From the NCBI GenBank assembly GCA_964433555.1, contig CAYSRG010000010.1, forward strand, positions 10,938-74,937: a stretch of 64,000 nucleotides of DNA, written 5' to 3'. A model generated the notes under the pieces. That model saw only the letters and a program-made list of their open reading frames with translations, did not search any database and was not told the origin of the DNA. Of the stretch, positions 16,721 through 26,071 are shown one piece after another. This DNA comes from Stramentimicrobium sp964433555 (lineage in GTDB: Bacteria > Atribacterota > Phoenicimicrobiia > Phoenicimicrobiales > Stramentimicrobiaceae). Made by a program: the position numbers and the translations under genes. Position 1 is the first letter of the stretch. Every line of letters begins with the position of its first letter.

Positions 16721-17617
16721 GTGCTTATGGATAGAAAAGAAAAAGAAGGTGTTCTTCTGGTAATGATATGTGTATTTATTCATGGCGCCCAGCCTATCTT
16801 AGGAAAGTATGGAGTTTCTTTAGTACAACCACTTTTTTTTGCCAGTTTAACCAATCTCATTGCAGCAGCAAGTCTCATTTTAATTATTTTATTGAAAAGA
16901 GAATCACTTTTTTTATTGATGGAAAGAAGATATTTTCTTTCTCTAATGTCTATTGGATTTTTTGGGACTACCCTCTCTAATATTCTGTTTTTTTATGGTG
17001 TCAGATTAACCAGTGGCATAAATTCTGCTATTTTGTTACAGGTAGAACCTATTTATGCTTTGATTATAGGGTATCTTCTGCTTCAAGAAAGAGTGACTCT
17101 ACGACAAATGATTTCCACCCTACTTATCATTTTTGGAACATTACTGGTTATTTATCAGGGAACTTTTAAATTGAATTGGGGCGATACCCTGGTTCTGTTA
17201 ACCCCGCTCTGTTATCAAGTTGGTCATCTTTTTAGTAAACAGCTGCTGAGTCAAACAGAAATAAGCCCTCTTTTTATTGCAGCAGGAAGGACATTATTTG
17301 GTGGTATTTTTCTTTTTATGCTAAATCAGCTGGTTGGAGTGAATCAATTTGAACACCTGAAAGATTTGAGTATTCTTGGCATTCTTATTTTTTACGGAGT
17401 TGTTATTTATGGATTAACATATTATACCTTCTATGAGTCTATTAAGCGCATTAATCTATCCAAGGCGACTGCCATTATCTCTGTTTACCCCGCTATTTCC
17501 ATAATTCTTGCCTGGTTTATTTTACAGGAGATTCCCGATTTCTTCCAGATTAGCGGTTTTTTCATTATTCTGTTGGGAATTATCTATTTGTCCTATGTCA
17601 AAAGCGAGTTACGGTAG
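16721..17617 (+). CDS. EamA/DMT superfamily transporter
   Basis: The 298-residue protein has ten predicted hydrophobic segments in two repeated halves of five, the EamA pattern, with the characteristic LLQVEPIYALIIGYLLLQE at the end of the first half and ISVYPAISIILAWFILQE at the equivalent place in the second. Such drug/metabolite transporters export amino acids or other small metabolites, but the substrate cannot be inferred. A GTG at 16721 has GGGAG six bases upstream; an ATG at 16727 is also possible. It follows the Clp1-like gene by 26 bases, probably in the same transcript. Confidence 0.88.
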   Translation: MLMDRKEKEGVLLVMICVFIHGAQPILGKYGVSLVQPLFFASLTNLIAAASLILIILLKRESLFLLMERRYFLSLMSIGFFGTTLSNILFFYGVRLTSGINSAILLQVEPIYALIIGYLLLQERVTLRQMISTLLIIFGTLLVIYQGTFKLNWGDTLVLLTPLCYQVGHLFSKQLLSQTEISPLFIAAGRTLFGGIFLFMLNQLVGVNQFEHLKDLSILGILIFYGVVIYGLTYYTFYESIKRINLSKATAIISVYPAISIILAWFILQEIPDFFQISGFFIILLGIIYLSYVKSELR

Positions 17618-17799
17618 AAGCTGTCTTTCATTGAGTTGATTTTTTTATATAAGAATCGCTTACTGATATAAATTTCATTGAAAAAAAATATTCTATATGC
17701 TATTATTATTGATGCAACCGATTGCACAAATCTGGCAGAAGTCTAATGAAATATCCAGTGCCTATTAATCAATTTTAGTAAATTTGGTATTGATGTAGC

Positions 17800-17960
17800 A
17801 TTGTTTCAGCAAATTTAATTTTGTTCTTTGACAATGAAAACCTGCGGTCCAGCTGATAGAGTCTTATCAATTGATTATTCTGACAATGTTTCAGTCTTCA
17901 TTATTCCGCTTCCTTTAGATTTCAGAGGTAGAGAGAGGAAAGGAAATCTTTCAATGTTTT
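17800..17960 (-). mobile_element. Decayed left-end fragment of the IS1595-type element
   Basis: Within the gap of about 720 bases before the ABC operon, TTTGTTCTTTGACAATGAAAACCTG matches, in pieces, the left end of the insertion sequence at 9236 (GTTCTTTGACAATAGAAATCTG), and further on AGAGGTAGAGAGAGGAAA matches TTTTAGGTAGAGAGGAAAA. Only the part encoding the C-terminus of the transposase is recognisable and its frame is broken. It shows that this element was once inserted here. Confidence 0.6.
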
Positions 17961-18151
17961 AACAGTCAATTTGTTTTGTTCTATTATAGTAGCTTTTACT
18001 AAAAAATATGTGATGAATTGATTTACAAATATTCATTTTTGTGATTACCAAAAAGTTTTACCGATATTCATCATTTTTTTACTCAAATATAAATAGATAG
18101 ATTGAATGAAATATATGCTTCAACTATTGTTTAGAAATAAATAAAATTCAT

Positions 18152-18169
18152 TTCCTAGTTACCTAGGAA
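18152..18169. promoter_or_regulatory. Palindrome upstream of the inositol ABC operon, candidate operator
   Basis: TTCCTAG and CTAGGAA form perfect 7-base arms around TTAC, about 170 bases before the substrate-binding protein start. It lies in the presumed promoter region of the inositol operon, whose own LacI-type regulator is encoded further along. There is no CG-centred LacI consensus, so the link to that regulator is only a guess. Confidence 0.35.
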
Positions 18170-18336
18170 TGTAAATTACTAATTTTGACTTCTTGAAAAA
18201 ATAGAAAATTACCTGGGGATATGTGTTGAGAAAGAAATTATTTGGGATAACAGGAAGTCAATAAGAGGAGGTGAGGTATCAGGTAAATATTTTTTATATG
18301 TGTTTTGAAAAATTTAAATATCTAATGGAGGTAAGA

Positions 18337-19320
18337 ATGAAATCTAATTTAAAAGCAGTTTTGTTGATATTTGTTGTAATCTTTCTGTTCTTGAGCTTTG
18401 CTCTGATTTCTTTTGCGGCAGAAAAAGAATATAAAATTTATGTAGTCGTTCATGGTGGTATTGCAGATCCATTCTGGAAGGTTTGCGAGAAGGGAGCACT
18501 GGATGCAGGGACCCTTTATGATGATTTAGAGGTTATATATACCGGGCCAACAGAATTTAAGCTGGAGGAATTTATGGCTTATATAGAGGCGGCATTGGCA
18601 AGTAATCCCGATGGTTTAGTTTGTACTCTTACTGCACCTGAGGGGATGGATGAATCTCTCCGGGCAGCTATTGCTGGAGGCTTGCCGGTAGTAGCCATCA
18701 ATGCACCTGATCTTAGAGAACCCGAAGCGGACCGGATACCCGTTCTGACTTATGTTGGAGAAGATAGTTACTTCATTGGTAAACAGGCAGCCTTGGAGAC
18801 ATTGAAAAGGTTTACTCCCAAACGGGCAATCTTTGCAAATCATCACCCTGGTGCAACCAACATTGAAGCAAGGGGAAGGGGTTATATTGATACCATGAAA
18901 GAAAACGGTGTAACGGTGGAAGCCCTGGATATTACGGATGATGCGGTTAGAGGAGCTGAAATGGTAGCGGCTTATTTAAAGACACATCCCGACACCGATG
19001 CAATCTTCTGCTCAAATACCATGCGTACAGAGACCATTATTCCGCGTTTAGAGGCAGATGGAGTAAAGGTCGGAGAAGATGTAAAGATTGCTCAGATGGA
19101 TAGCTCTTCCAAGATACTGGAATATATTCAGGAAGGTAAAGTCATGTTTACCATGGATCAGCAACAATATCTGCAGGGTTATCTTGGTGTCGTATTTGCC
19201 TATTTAAATGCCAAGTATGGATTTACACCTCCCCCGGCTCCGGTATCTACAGGGCCGGCAGTCATTACGGCAGAAAATATTCCTGCCCTGGCAGGTCTGG
19301 TTAAAGATGGATTCAGATAA
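18337..19320 (+). CDS. ABC transporter substrate-binding protein, ribose/inositol (CUT2) type
   Basis: Starting at the ATG at 18337 (GGAGG five bases upstream), the 327-residue protein has a signal peptide (KAVLLIFVVIFLFLSFALISFAA) and the periplasmic-binding fold of the RbsB type: VVVHGGIADPFWKVCEKGALDAG, and later YLKTHPDTDAIFCSNTM and a C-terminal hinge. The frame is open upstream to 18271 but that leader has no signal-like character. A permease and an ATPase follow, forming a CUT2 transporter. Because the linked enzymes form an inositol route, myo-inositol or a related cyclitol is the likely ligand; this is inference from context. Confidence 0.88.
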   Translation: MKSNLKAVLLIFVVIFLFLSFALISFAAEKEYKIYVVVHGGIADPFWKVCEKGALDAGTLYDDLEVIYTGPTEFKLEEFMAYIEAALASNPDGLVCTLTAPEGMDESLRAAIAGGLPVVAINAPDLREPEADRIPVLTYVGEDSYFIGKQAALETLKRFTPKRAIFANHHPGATNIEARGRGYIDTMKENGVTVEALDITDDAVRGAEMVAAYLKTHPDTDAIFCSNTMRTETIIPRLEADGVKVGEDVKIAQMDSSSKILEYIQEGKVMFTMDQQQYLQGYLGVVFAYLNAKYGFTPPPAPVSTGPAVITAENIPALAGLVKDGFR

Positions 19321-19354
19321 GTTCTGGTGACTGAAACAAGTAATTATTAGATGT

Positions 19355-19388
19355 ATTGGGTGGTATCTTGAGAATGATGCCACCCAAT
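19355..19388 (+). terminator. Stem-loop between binding protein and permease genes
   Basis: ATTGGGTGGTATC at 19355-19367 pairs with GATGCCACCCAAT at 19376-19388 (one G-T pair), loop of eight. There is no T-run after it, so it more probably protects the 3' end of the binding-protein message or attenuates readthrough than stops transcription fully. Such hairpins usually raise the binding protein over the permease. Confidence 0.55.
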
Positions 19389-19447
19389 AAGCTAAGTATG
19401 ACAAATACAAAAAAGACTATTAGGGAAGATTTGAGCGGGAGGAAGAG

Positions 19448-20443
19448 TTGATAAAAAAATTAAAGAGTGAAGAAAGGATTGAAATCCAAGGTCAAACCTT
19501 TAATTTCTCTCAGATACGTAGATTACCTGAATTCGGAGTGATGCTTGCTTTCCTGGTTTTATTAATTATTTTTTCAGTTTTTTCGTCAAATTTTTTAACC
19601 TTGCGGAATGTAACTGGAATCCTTACTATTGTTTCAGAATTAGGAATCATGGCTATTGGTGTGGCGTTTTTAATGATTTCTGGAGAATTTGACCTCTCGG
19701 TGAGTAGCGTTTACGCTTTTTCAGGCTTTCTCTTTGTGACCCTGGCTAATCAATATAATTCACCATCAGCTTTTGTGTTGACTCTGGCAATAGCAGCCTT
19801 GATTGGAATTTGCAACGGACTCATCACTTTGCGCATGCGGATTCCCTCTTTTATTGCTACTTTAGGTATGCAATTACTGTTGAGAGGATCACTTTTAGCA
19901 TTAACTGGTGGTGAATCAGTTAGCTATTCCAGCGATTCTATTATGCCAACCATGTTAACTCGCTTTATAGCTTTTGGCTTTCGGCCTTCTCACATTTGGT
20001 TCCTTGCACTGACTTTGATTTTTTCAATCGTACTTACCAAAACACGTTATGGTAACTGGGTATTTGCAACCGGTGGGAATCGTGTTGTTGCCAGAGCAAT
20101 GGGAGTGAATACTGATAAGGTAAAACTAATTAATTTTATGTGTTCTGCTCTGATGGCGGCATTATCTGGTTGCATTGTAATCAGTAGATTTAATTTGGCA
20201 AATGCATCTTTCGGAACAGGAATGGAATTGGAGGCTATTGCCTCTGCTGTTATTGGAGGCACTTTTTTAACTGGAGGCTATGGAACAATTATCGGGGTAT
20301 TCTTTGGAGCATTTTTGATGGGTATGATGAGAACTGGTCTGGTCATGATGGGTGCTCCTGCTTATTGGTATCAGGCATTCGTAGGTGCCATTTTAATCAT
20401 TGCTGCGACTATTAATCTGAAATTAAGGCATTTGGACATGTAA
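19448..20443 (+). CDS. ABC transporter permease, RbsC-like (CUT2)
   Basis: The 331-residue protein has about nine hydrophobic segments and the family signatures FLMISGEFDLSVSSVYAFSG, NGLITLRMRIPSFIATLGM and ASAVIGGTFLTGGYGTIIG, all typical of BPD_transp_2 permeases for ribose, xylose or inositol. The start is a TTG at 19448 preceded by GGGAGGAAGAG, an acceptable choice with no better ATG nearby. It sits in the inner membrane and would form the channel with the ATPase that follows directly. Its stop abuts a possible GTG start of the ATPase frame. Confidence 0.9.
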   Translation: MIKKLKSEERIEIQGQTFNFSQIRRLPEFGVMLAFLVLLIIFSVFSSNFLTLRNVTGILTIVSELGIMAIGVAFLMISGEFDLSVSSVYAFSGFLFVTLANQYNSPSAFVLTLAIAALIGICNGLITLRMRIPSFIATLGMQLLLRGSLLALTGGESVSYSSDSIMPTMLTRFIAFGFRPSHIWFLALTLIFSIVLTKTRYGNWVFATGGNRVVARAMGVNTDKVKLINFMCSALMAALSGCIVISRFNLANASFGTGMELEAIASAVIGGTFLTGGYGTIIGVFFGAFLMGMMRTGLVMMGAPAYWYQAFVGAILIIAATINLKLRHLDM

Positions 20444-20533
20444 GTGAGTGATATGCAAAATTATCATAGCGAAAATGCTTTCTTTGATCATTTTGAGTTT
20501 GCGATGATAGACGGTAAAGGAGGATCTTGTTCT

Positions 20534-21301
20534 ATGAAGGAAGTTACCCCCTTAGCAAAGATGGTAGCCATTGAAAAATATTATAAAGCATTTCAGGCTT
20601 TGAAAAAGGTAGATCTCGAGATCTATAAAGGGGAAGTATTGGGTTTGTTAGGAGATAACGGGGCAGGTAAGTCTACTCTAATCAAAATTCTGGCCGGAGT
20701 TTTTCCTCCCGATAAGGGTGAAATTTATTTCGAAGGTAAGAAGGTAAATTTTTCTTCTCCCAAAGATGCCAGGACAATAGGAATTGAAACCGTTCACCAG
20801 GCTATGTCTTTGGTAGATATCATGAGTATTTCCAGGAATTTCTTTTTAGGCCGGGAACCAATCAAAAGAATAGGTCCTATATGTTTGCTTGATCGGGGAA
20901 AAATGGATACAGAATGCCACAAAGCGGTTACTGGATTAGGAATCAGAGTAAGATCGGCAGATGAGTTTGTTTCCATTTTGTCCGGTGGAGAAAGACAGGC
21001 TATTTCAATTGGGAGAGCGATGCATTTCAAGGTCAAACTCCTGATTCTTGACGAGCCACTTGTTGCTTTATCGGTCAGAGAGACCAGGGAAGTATTAAGG
21101 CAGGTGGAGAATGCCAGAGAATCAGGAATTTCAGTCATTTTCATCACACATAATGTGTACCATGTATATCCTGTTGCAGAAAGATTTGTTATGCTGGATA
21201 AAGGGATTAAAATTGGAGAGGTTTATAAAAAAGATTCCAGTCCGGAAGATATTATCGAAATTATTGCTTCTGGGAAGATGGAACAAGAAAAAAAAGCATG
21301 A
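20534..21301 (+). CDS. ABC transporter ATP-binding protein, single-domain CUT2 type
   Basis: The protein has Walker A GDNGAGKST, Q-loop region (TVHQAMSLVDIMS), signature LSGGERQAISIGRAM and Walker B LLILDEPLVAL, followed by FITHNVYHVYPVAERFVML. It has one nucleotide-binding domain rather than the two of RbsA/XylG, like FrcA-type subunits, so it would work as a homodimer. I chose the ATG at 20534, ten bases after AGGAGG (255 residues). The frame is open to a GTG at 20444, directly after the permease stop, but the added 30 residues look unlike an ABC ATPase. It powers uptake through the two preceding genes. Confidence 0.88.
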   Translation: MKEVTPLAKMVAIEKYYKAFQALKKVDLEIYKGEVLGLLGDNGAGKSTLIKILAGVFPPDKGEIYFEGKKVNFSSPKDARTIGIETVHQAMSLVDIMSISRNFFLGREPIKRIGPICLLDRGKMDTECHKAVTGLGIRVRSADEFVSILSGGERQAISIGRAMHFKVKLLILDEPLVALSVRETREVLRQVENARESGISVIFITHNVYHVYPVAERFVMLDKGIKIGEVYKKDSSPEDIIEIIASGKMEQEKKA

Positions 21302-21348
21302 ATTTTTTTAAAATTCGCAATTATTTTTTATTTTTAGGAGATAGTTAA

Positions 21349-22608
21349 GTGAATTCTCGAGAACGGGTAAGAAAGGCGCTTCACCATCAGGAGACGGATC
21401 GTATTCCTATGGACTTAGGTTCCACATTAGTAACCGGTATTCAGGCTAGTACTTACGCAAAACTAAGGCAAGCATTGAATCTGAAGGCTAAAACGGTCAG
21501 AGTTGTAGATCCCTTTCAGATGCTGGCAGAGGTTGAAATGGAAGTAATTGAGAAATTAGGGATTGATATTATCGGTCTATGGCTTCCTACCAATGCATTT
21601 GGATTTAAAAACGAAAATTGGAAACCATGGACCCTCTCGGATGGTACGAGGATTATAGTTCCGGGGAAATTTACTACCGAACATGATCAGGAAGGAAATG
21701 TGTTTCTCTATCCCCAGGGAGAAACCTCAGTGGCTCCTGTAGCAAAGATGCCCAAGGACGGCTATTATTTTGATCTCTTGGTTCGTCAGGAACCGATTGA
21801 TGAGCAAAATCTGAATCCTGAGGATTGGGTTAATCAGCAATTCTCCATTTTTTCGGAAAAAACACTCCAGTATTTAGAAAAGAATGCTGAAAACCTATAT
21901 CAGAATAGCGATCTTTGCATTGTTGGAGAATTTATTGATGCCAGTTTTGGAGATATCTCTCAGGTACCGGGCCCGGCTGTAAAACATCCCAAAGGTATCA
22001 GGGATCCAGAAAAATGGATTATGGCTCATATTGAATATCCCGATTATATCAAGGGAATCTTTGAACTGCAATGTGAAATAGCTTTGAAAAACCTGCAACT
22101 TGCTTATGAAGCAGTTGGTAATAAAATCGACGTCATTTATGTCAGTGGCACCGATTTTGGAACCCAGAACAGCCCTTTTATTTCTCCTGATATGTACCGT
22201 GAATTTTACAAACCCTTTCATAAGAGAATCAATGACTGGATACACAAAAACACTTCCTGGAAGACTTTCTATCATAGTTGTGGATCCATTGCTGCATTTT
22301 TAGATGATTTTATAGAAGCAGGAGTAGATATTTTAAACCCTGTTCAGACCTCCGCAAAGGATATGGATTCCAAAAGGTTGAAGGAAAAGTATGGAGAACA
22401 GTTAGTCTTCTGGGGAGGTGGGATAGATACCCAGAGAACACTTCCCTTTGGAACACCTGAAGAAGTAAAAGAAGAAGTCACCGAGCGCTGCCAGATATTT
22501 GGAAAGGGTGGAGGCTTTGTCTTTAACACCATTCATAATATTCAATCTAAAGTTCCCATTGAAAACCTGATGGCGATGTTTCAAACGGTGAGAGAATTCA
22601 GATTTTAA
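21349..22608 (+). CDS. UroD-fold protein (uroporphyrinogen decarboxylase/MtaA-like family), role in sugar cluster unknown
   Basis: This 419-residue protein has the UroD/MtaA TIM-barrel pattern: RERVRKALHHQETDRIPMDLG at the N-terminus, DPFQMLAEVEMEVIEKLGIDIIGL, and FYHSCGSIAAFLDDFIEAGVDILNPVQ, in which H-x-C is the zinc-binding pair of MtaA-type methyltransferases. True HemE features are not obvious, and no other haem gene is near. Relatives of this type occur in many sugar ABC operons with no proven function. Start is a GTG at 21349 after AGGAGATAGTTAA. A methyl-transfer role, for example on O-methyl-inositols, would fit the operon but is only a hypothesis. Confidence 0.8.
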   Translation: MNSRERVRKALHHQETDRIPMDLGSTLVTGIQASTYAKLRQALNLKAKTVRVVDPFQMLAEVEMEVIEKLGIDIIGLWLPTNAFGFKNENWKPWTLSDGTRIIVPGKFTTEHDQEGNVFLYPQGETSVAPVAKMPKDGYYFDLLVRQEPIDEQNLNPEDWVNQQFSIFSEKTLQYLEKNAENLYQNSDLCIVGEFIDASFGDISQVPGPAVKHPKGIRDPEKWIMAHIEYPDYIKGIFELQCEIALKNLQLAYEAVGNKIDVIYVSGTDFGTQNSPFISPDMYREFYKPFHKRINDWIHKNTSWKTFYHSCGSIAAFLDDFIEAGVDILNPVQTSAKDMDSKRLKEKYGEQLVFWGGGIDTQRTLPFGTPEEVKEEVTERCQIFGKGGGFVFNTIHNIQSKVPIENLMAMFQTVREFRF

Positions 22609-22719
22609 CAATAAAAGAAAAAATGCATCTATCGATTGCATTATATTCAACAATGAATTATTTAAAGGAAGAGCAAGAAAAAATGAAGCAGATAGCATTA
22701 AAAAGGAGGTAGTAGAGGT

Positions 22720-23736
22720 ATGGAAAAAGTTAATATTGGATTAATTGGTGCAGGTAGAATTGGCAGGTTACACGCAATGAATTTGAAATACCGGATTCCA
22801 GGGACAAGGTTATTAGCAGTTGCTGATGTATTGGAAAAGAGTGCACAGGAAATTGCCTACCAGTTAGAGATACCAGTAGTTACTGGTGACTATCGTATGT
22901 TATTAGATAATAAGGATATCAATGCCGTAGTCATCTGTTCCTCAACGGATACCCATGCTCAAATAATCACTGAGGCGGCACAGGCAGGGAAAAATATCTT
23001 TTGTGAAAAACCGATTGCCCTTGATATAGATCAAATTGATCAAGCATTGTTAGAGGTAAAGAGAGCAGGGATGAAACTACAAATTGGTTTTAATAGGCGT
23101 TTTGATCCCAGCTTTAAGAAGGCTAAAGACCTGGTGAAAGAAGGCAAGATTGGTAGTCCACATATTGTTAGAATTACCAGTCGCGATCCTGCCCCTCCTC
23201 CCATAGAATACATTAAAGTGTCAGGCGGCATTTTCCTGGATATGATGATTCATGATTTTGATATGATACGTTTTCTTCTGGATGATGAGGTAAAAGAGCT
23301 TATAGCAGTGGGAAGCACTCTGGTAAATCCGGAGATAGGTAAATACAATGATATCGATACTGCCCTGGTCACTTTTCAATATAGAAATGGTGCTTGGGGA
23401 ACTATTGACAACAGCAGACAAGCCGTTTATGGATATGATCAGCGAATAGAGGTATTTGGTTCCGAAGGTTGTATTCAAGTGGGTAATAAAAAACCAACTG
23501 AAGTTCTTGTGAGTGGTGCTGAGGATGTCAGAAGCGATAAGCCGGTATATTTCTTTCTGGAGAGATACAATGAATCCTATATTGATGAAATGAAGCATTT
23601 TATTCAATGTATTAAAGAGGATAAAGAACCTTCTGTGAGCGGATTTGACGGCAAGATGGCGGTGGTCATGGGATATGCTGCCAAAGAATCATTATTGAGA
23701 AGAGAATTCATTACTATTGCTGATTACTATCAGTAA
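22720..23736 (+). CDS. iolG: Gfo/Idh/MocA oxidoreductase, probable myo-inositol 2-dehydrogenase
   Basis: The 338-residue protein starts NIGLIGAGRIGRLHAMNL (Rossmann GxGxxG), has the FCEKPIALD motif, in which the lysine of EKP is catalytic, and a GGIFLDMMIHDFDMIRFL segment carrying the usual D-x-x-x-H pair that binds inositol. This pattern matches IolG (NAD-dependent conversion of myo-inositol to 2-keto-myo-inositol, scyllo-inosose). The assignment is strengthened by the IolM-, IolN- and IolO-like genes downstream, the set described for Thermotoga maritima. AAAGGAGGTAGTAGAGGT precedes the ATG. Confidence 0.8.
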   Translation: MEKVNIGLIGAGRIGRLHAMNLKYRIPGTRLLAVADVLEKSAQEIAYQLEIPVVTGDYRMLLDNKDINAVVICSSTDTHAQIITEAAQAGKNIFCEKPIALDIDQIDQALLEVKRAGMKLQIGFNRRFDPSFKKAKDLVKEGKIGSPHIVRITSRDPAPPPIEYIKVSGGIFLDMMIHDFDMIRFLLDDEVKELIAVGSTLVNPEIGKYNDIDTALVTFQYRNGAWGTIDNSRQAVYGYDQRIEVFGSEGCIQVGNKKPTEVLVSGAEDVRSDKPVYFFLERYNESYIDEMKHFIQCIKEDKEPSVSGFDGKMAVVMGYAAKESLLRREFITIADYYQ

Positions 23737-23783
23737 TCAGTTCTATCGAATATCTTTAAAATCATTTCAGGAAGATTTTTATC

Positions 23784-24785
23784 ATGAGAACTACAATGAA
23801 AGATATTGCCAAAGCAGTGGGAGTTCATCCTTCCACTGTATCCCGGGTGATCAATGGTAATCCTAATATCAGTGAAAAGACTGCAAAGAAGGTTTTTTCT
23901 ACGATCGAAGATTTGAATTATACTCCTAATGCCCTAGCCAGGGGTCTCAAAACTAAGAAGATCCAGACGTTAGCTATGTTAATTCCTGATATTGCCAATC
24001 CCTTTTTTGCCGGTTTGGCCAGAGGCGTGGAGGATACTGCTAATAAGTATGGTTATAATGTGATTCTATGTAATACTGATGATTGTTTAGAAAAAGAAGC
24101 TAACTATTTAAGATTACTAACAGAAAAATGCGTAGAAGGTGTAATTATGGCAACTGCTAAAATCAGAGATAAAAGCATTATAGAGTTAGGACGGGCTAGG
24201 TGTCCTTATATTCTTCTTTCTCGTAATATTAAAGGATTGCAAGAAAATTCAATTTCTATTGATGATATTGCTGGAGGATATCTCGCTACAGAGTATCTAA
24301 TCAGCTTGGGGCATCAAAAAATAGCTCATATTTCTGGACCTTATAATACTACAGCTGCCTTGGATAGAATTAAGGGATACAAAAAAGCGCTACAGAATTA
24401 TGGCATTCCTTTTCAAAGATTTTACATTGGGGAAGGTGATTTTAGAATTAAAGGTGGTTACCAGGTAATGAAACAATTCTTGCAATTAGAAGTTCCCCCT
24501 ACTGCAGTATTTACTGCCAATGATTTGCTGGCAGTAGGTGCCATAGAAGCAATTCGTGAGCATAATTTTGAAGTCCCTTCTGATTTTTCCATTGTCGGAT
24601 TTGATGATATTAAGTTAGCAACATATATTTCACCACCTCTGACTACAATTCGACAGCCTATGGTAGAGATGGGTTCATTAGCAATTATCAAACTATTAGA
24701 AAGAATAGAGCGCAAAACGAATCATCCTAATATACTTATAAAACCGGAATTAATTAAAAGAAAATCATGTCGAGAAATAGACTAA
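23784..24785 (+). CDS. LacI-family transcriptional regulator (inositol cluster)
   Basis: The 333-residue protein has an N-terminal LacI helix-turn-helix (TMKDIAKAVGVHPSTVSRVINGNPNIS), the hinge helix region (NALARGLKTKK), and a periplasmic-binding-like sensor domain with FTANDLLAVGAIEAI and IVGFDDIKLATYISPPLTTIRQP. It should repress the operon in the absence of an inducer, likely a cyclitol or pathway intermediate. It lies between iolG and the IolM-like gene on the same strand, so it may be part of the transcript it controls. The known Thermotoga inositol regulator belongs to another family (ROK), so regulation differs here. Confidence 0.92.
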   Translation: MRTTMKDIAKAVGVHPSTVSRVINGNPNISEKTAKKVFSTIEDLNYTPNALARGLKTKKIQTLAMLIPDIANPFFAGLARGVEDTANKYGYNVILCNTDDCLEKEANYLRLLTEKCVEGVIMATAKIRDKSIIELGRARCPYILLSRNIKGLQENSISIDDIAGGYLATEYLISLGHQKIAHISGPYNTTAALDRIKGYKKALQNYGIPFQRFYIGEGDFRIKGGYQVMKQFLQLEVPPTAVFTANDLLAVGAIEAIREHNFEVPSDFSIVGFDDIKLATYISPPLTTIRQPMVEMGSLAIIKLLERIERKTNHPNILIKPELIKRKSCREID

Positions 24786-24816
24786 AATAATTTCAGAAGT
24801 AAAGGAGATAAGAAAA

Positions 24817-26013
24817 ATGGCAAAAAAAATGAAAACAGTAGTACTGGAAGCAACCTGGAATCCAAAGCCCGATTTTAAGATTGGTTCCAAGGATATTGAA
24901 GGTAAATTAACCTATTTAGGTAGTAAAGTATGGCGTAATCCACAACTTAAGATTGTGGAAAAAGATATTCCTGAAATTGGACCAACCGATGTCTTGATCA
25001 AGGTGAAAGCATGTGGTATCTGTGGTAGCGATGTACATATGGCTCAACCGGATGAAGATGGTTATATCTGGTATCCTGGTTTAACAGCCTTTCCTGTTGT
25101 TTTGGGTCATGAGTTTTCCGGTGTTGTAGTAAAAGCTGGAGAAAATGCCTTCAACAAACGTACCGGGAAAAGATATGAAGAAGGGGAAGCAGTAACTGCC
25201 GAAGAGATGTTCTGGTGTGGAACCTGTCGGCCTTGTGTAGATGGGTATCCTAATCATTGTGAGAAATTACAGGAAATTGGGTTTAGCATTGATGGTGCTT
25301 TTGCCGAATATGTGAAAGTTGATGCCAAGTATACCTGGAGCCTGGAAGAACTCAGGGAAGTGTACCAAGGGGATGACTTATTCCTGGCAGGTAGTTTAAC
25401 AGAGCCTACCTCAGTAGCCTATAATGCAGTAATCGAAAGAGGTGGGGGAATCAGACCGGGAGATAATGTGGTTATTCTGGGTGGAGGACCAATTGGACTT
25501 GCTGCTGTAGCGATATTAAAGAGAGCTGGTGCAGCCAGAGTAATTCTCTCAGAACCTTCTGCAGATAGGGCTAAGATAGCCAAAATGATGAGTGCTGACT
25601 TTATTATTAATCCGATAAGAGAGAACTTTGCTCAGCGTGTTTTAGAGATTACTGGAGGATTGGGTGCCAAACTTTATTTAGAGGCCACTGGATTGCCGGA
25701 TAAAGTATGGCCAGGAATAGAAGAATGCATCTGGGAAGGAAAGATGGTTAACAGCACAGTGGTTATTGTAGCCCGGGCTGATAAGAAAATTCCTTTAACC
25801 GGAGAGGTATTCCAGGTTAGGAGAGCAGAAATTATCGGTTCCCAGGGACATTCCGGTCATGGGACATTCCCCAGAGTAATTAGTTCAATGGCTATCGGGA
25901 TGAACATGATCCCCATTATTACTAAAAGGATAAAGTTAGAAGAAGTTCCAGAACATATAATAATGCTCAGGACCTCTCGAGAGGAAGCCAAGATTACCTG
26001 TATATTTGATTAA
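24817..26013 (+). CDS. iolM: Zinc-dependent alcohol dehydrogenase, probable scyllo-inosose 3-dehydrogenase (IolM-like)
   Basis: The 398-residue medium-chain dehydrogenase has the catalytic zinc site CGICGSDVH and LGHEFSG, a structural zinc lobe (CGTCRPCVDGYPNHC) and Rossmann VVILGGGPIGLAAVAI. An N-terminal extension of about 40 residues (NPKPDFKIGSKDIEGKLTY) is unusual for plain alcohol dehydrogenases and resembles the scyllo-inosose 3-dehydrogenase group. In the Thermotoga route this enzyme oxidises 2-keto-myo-inositol to a diketo-inositol. Position between iolG/LacI and the creatininase-like IolN gene supports this role. AAAGGAGATAAGAAAA precedes the ATG. Confidence 0.75.
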   Translation: MAKKMKTVVLEATWNPKPDFKIGSKDIEGKLTYLGSKVWRNPQLKIVEKDIPEIGPTDVLIKVKACGICGSDVHMAQPDEDGYIWYPGLTAFPVVLGHEFSGVVVKAGENAFNKRTGKRYEEGEAVTAEEMFWCGTCRPCVDGYPNHCEKLQEIGFSIDGAFAEYVKVDAKYTWSLEELREVYQGDDLFLAGSLTEPTSVAYNAVIERGGGIRPGDNVVILGGGPIGLAAVAILKRAGAARVILSEPSADRAKIAKMMSADFIINPIRENFAQRVLEITGGLGAKLYLEATGLPDKVWPGIEECIWEGKMVNSTVVIVARADKKIPLTGEVFQVRRAEIIGSQGHSGHGTFPRVISSMAIGMNMIPIITKRIKLEEVPEHIIMLRTSREEAKITCIFD

Positions 26014-26071
26014 GTTGTAATTTGAAATTTTTGTGAAAAAAGTCAACTAAATATATATTAAGGAGAAAAAT

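Noticed and set aside
21349..22608. Calling the UroD-fold protein HemE
   Set aside because: It is longer, has an H-x-C zinc pair and lies in a sugar operon without haem genes.
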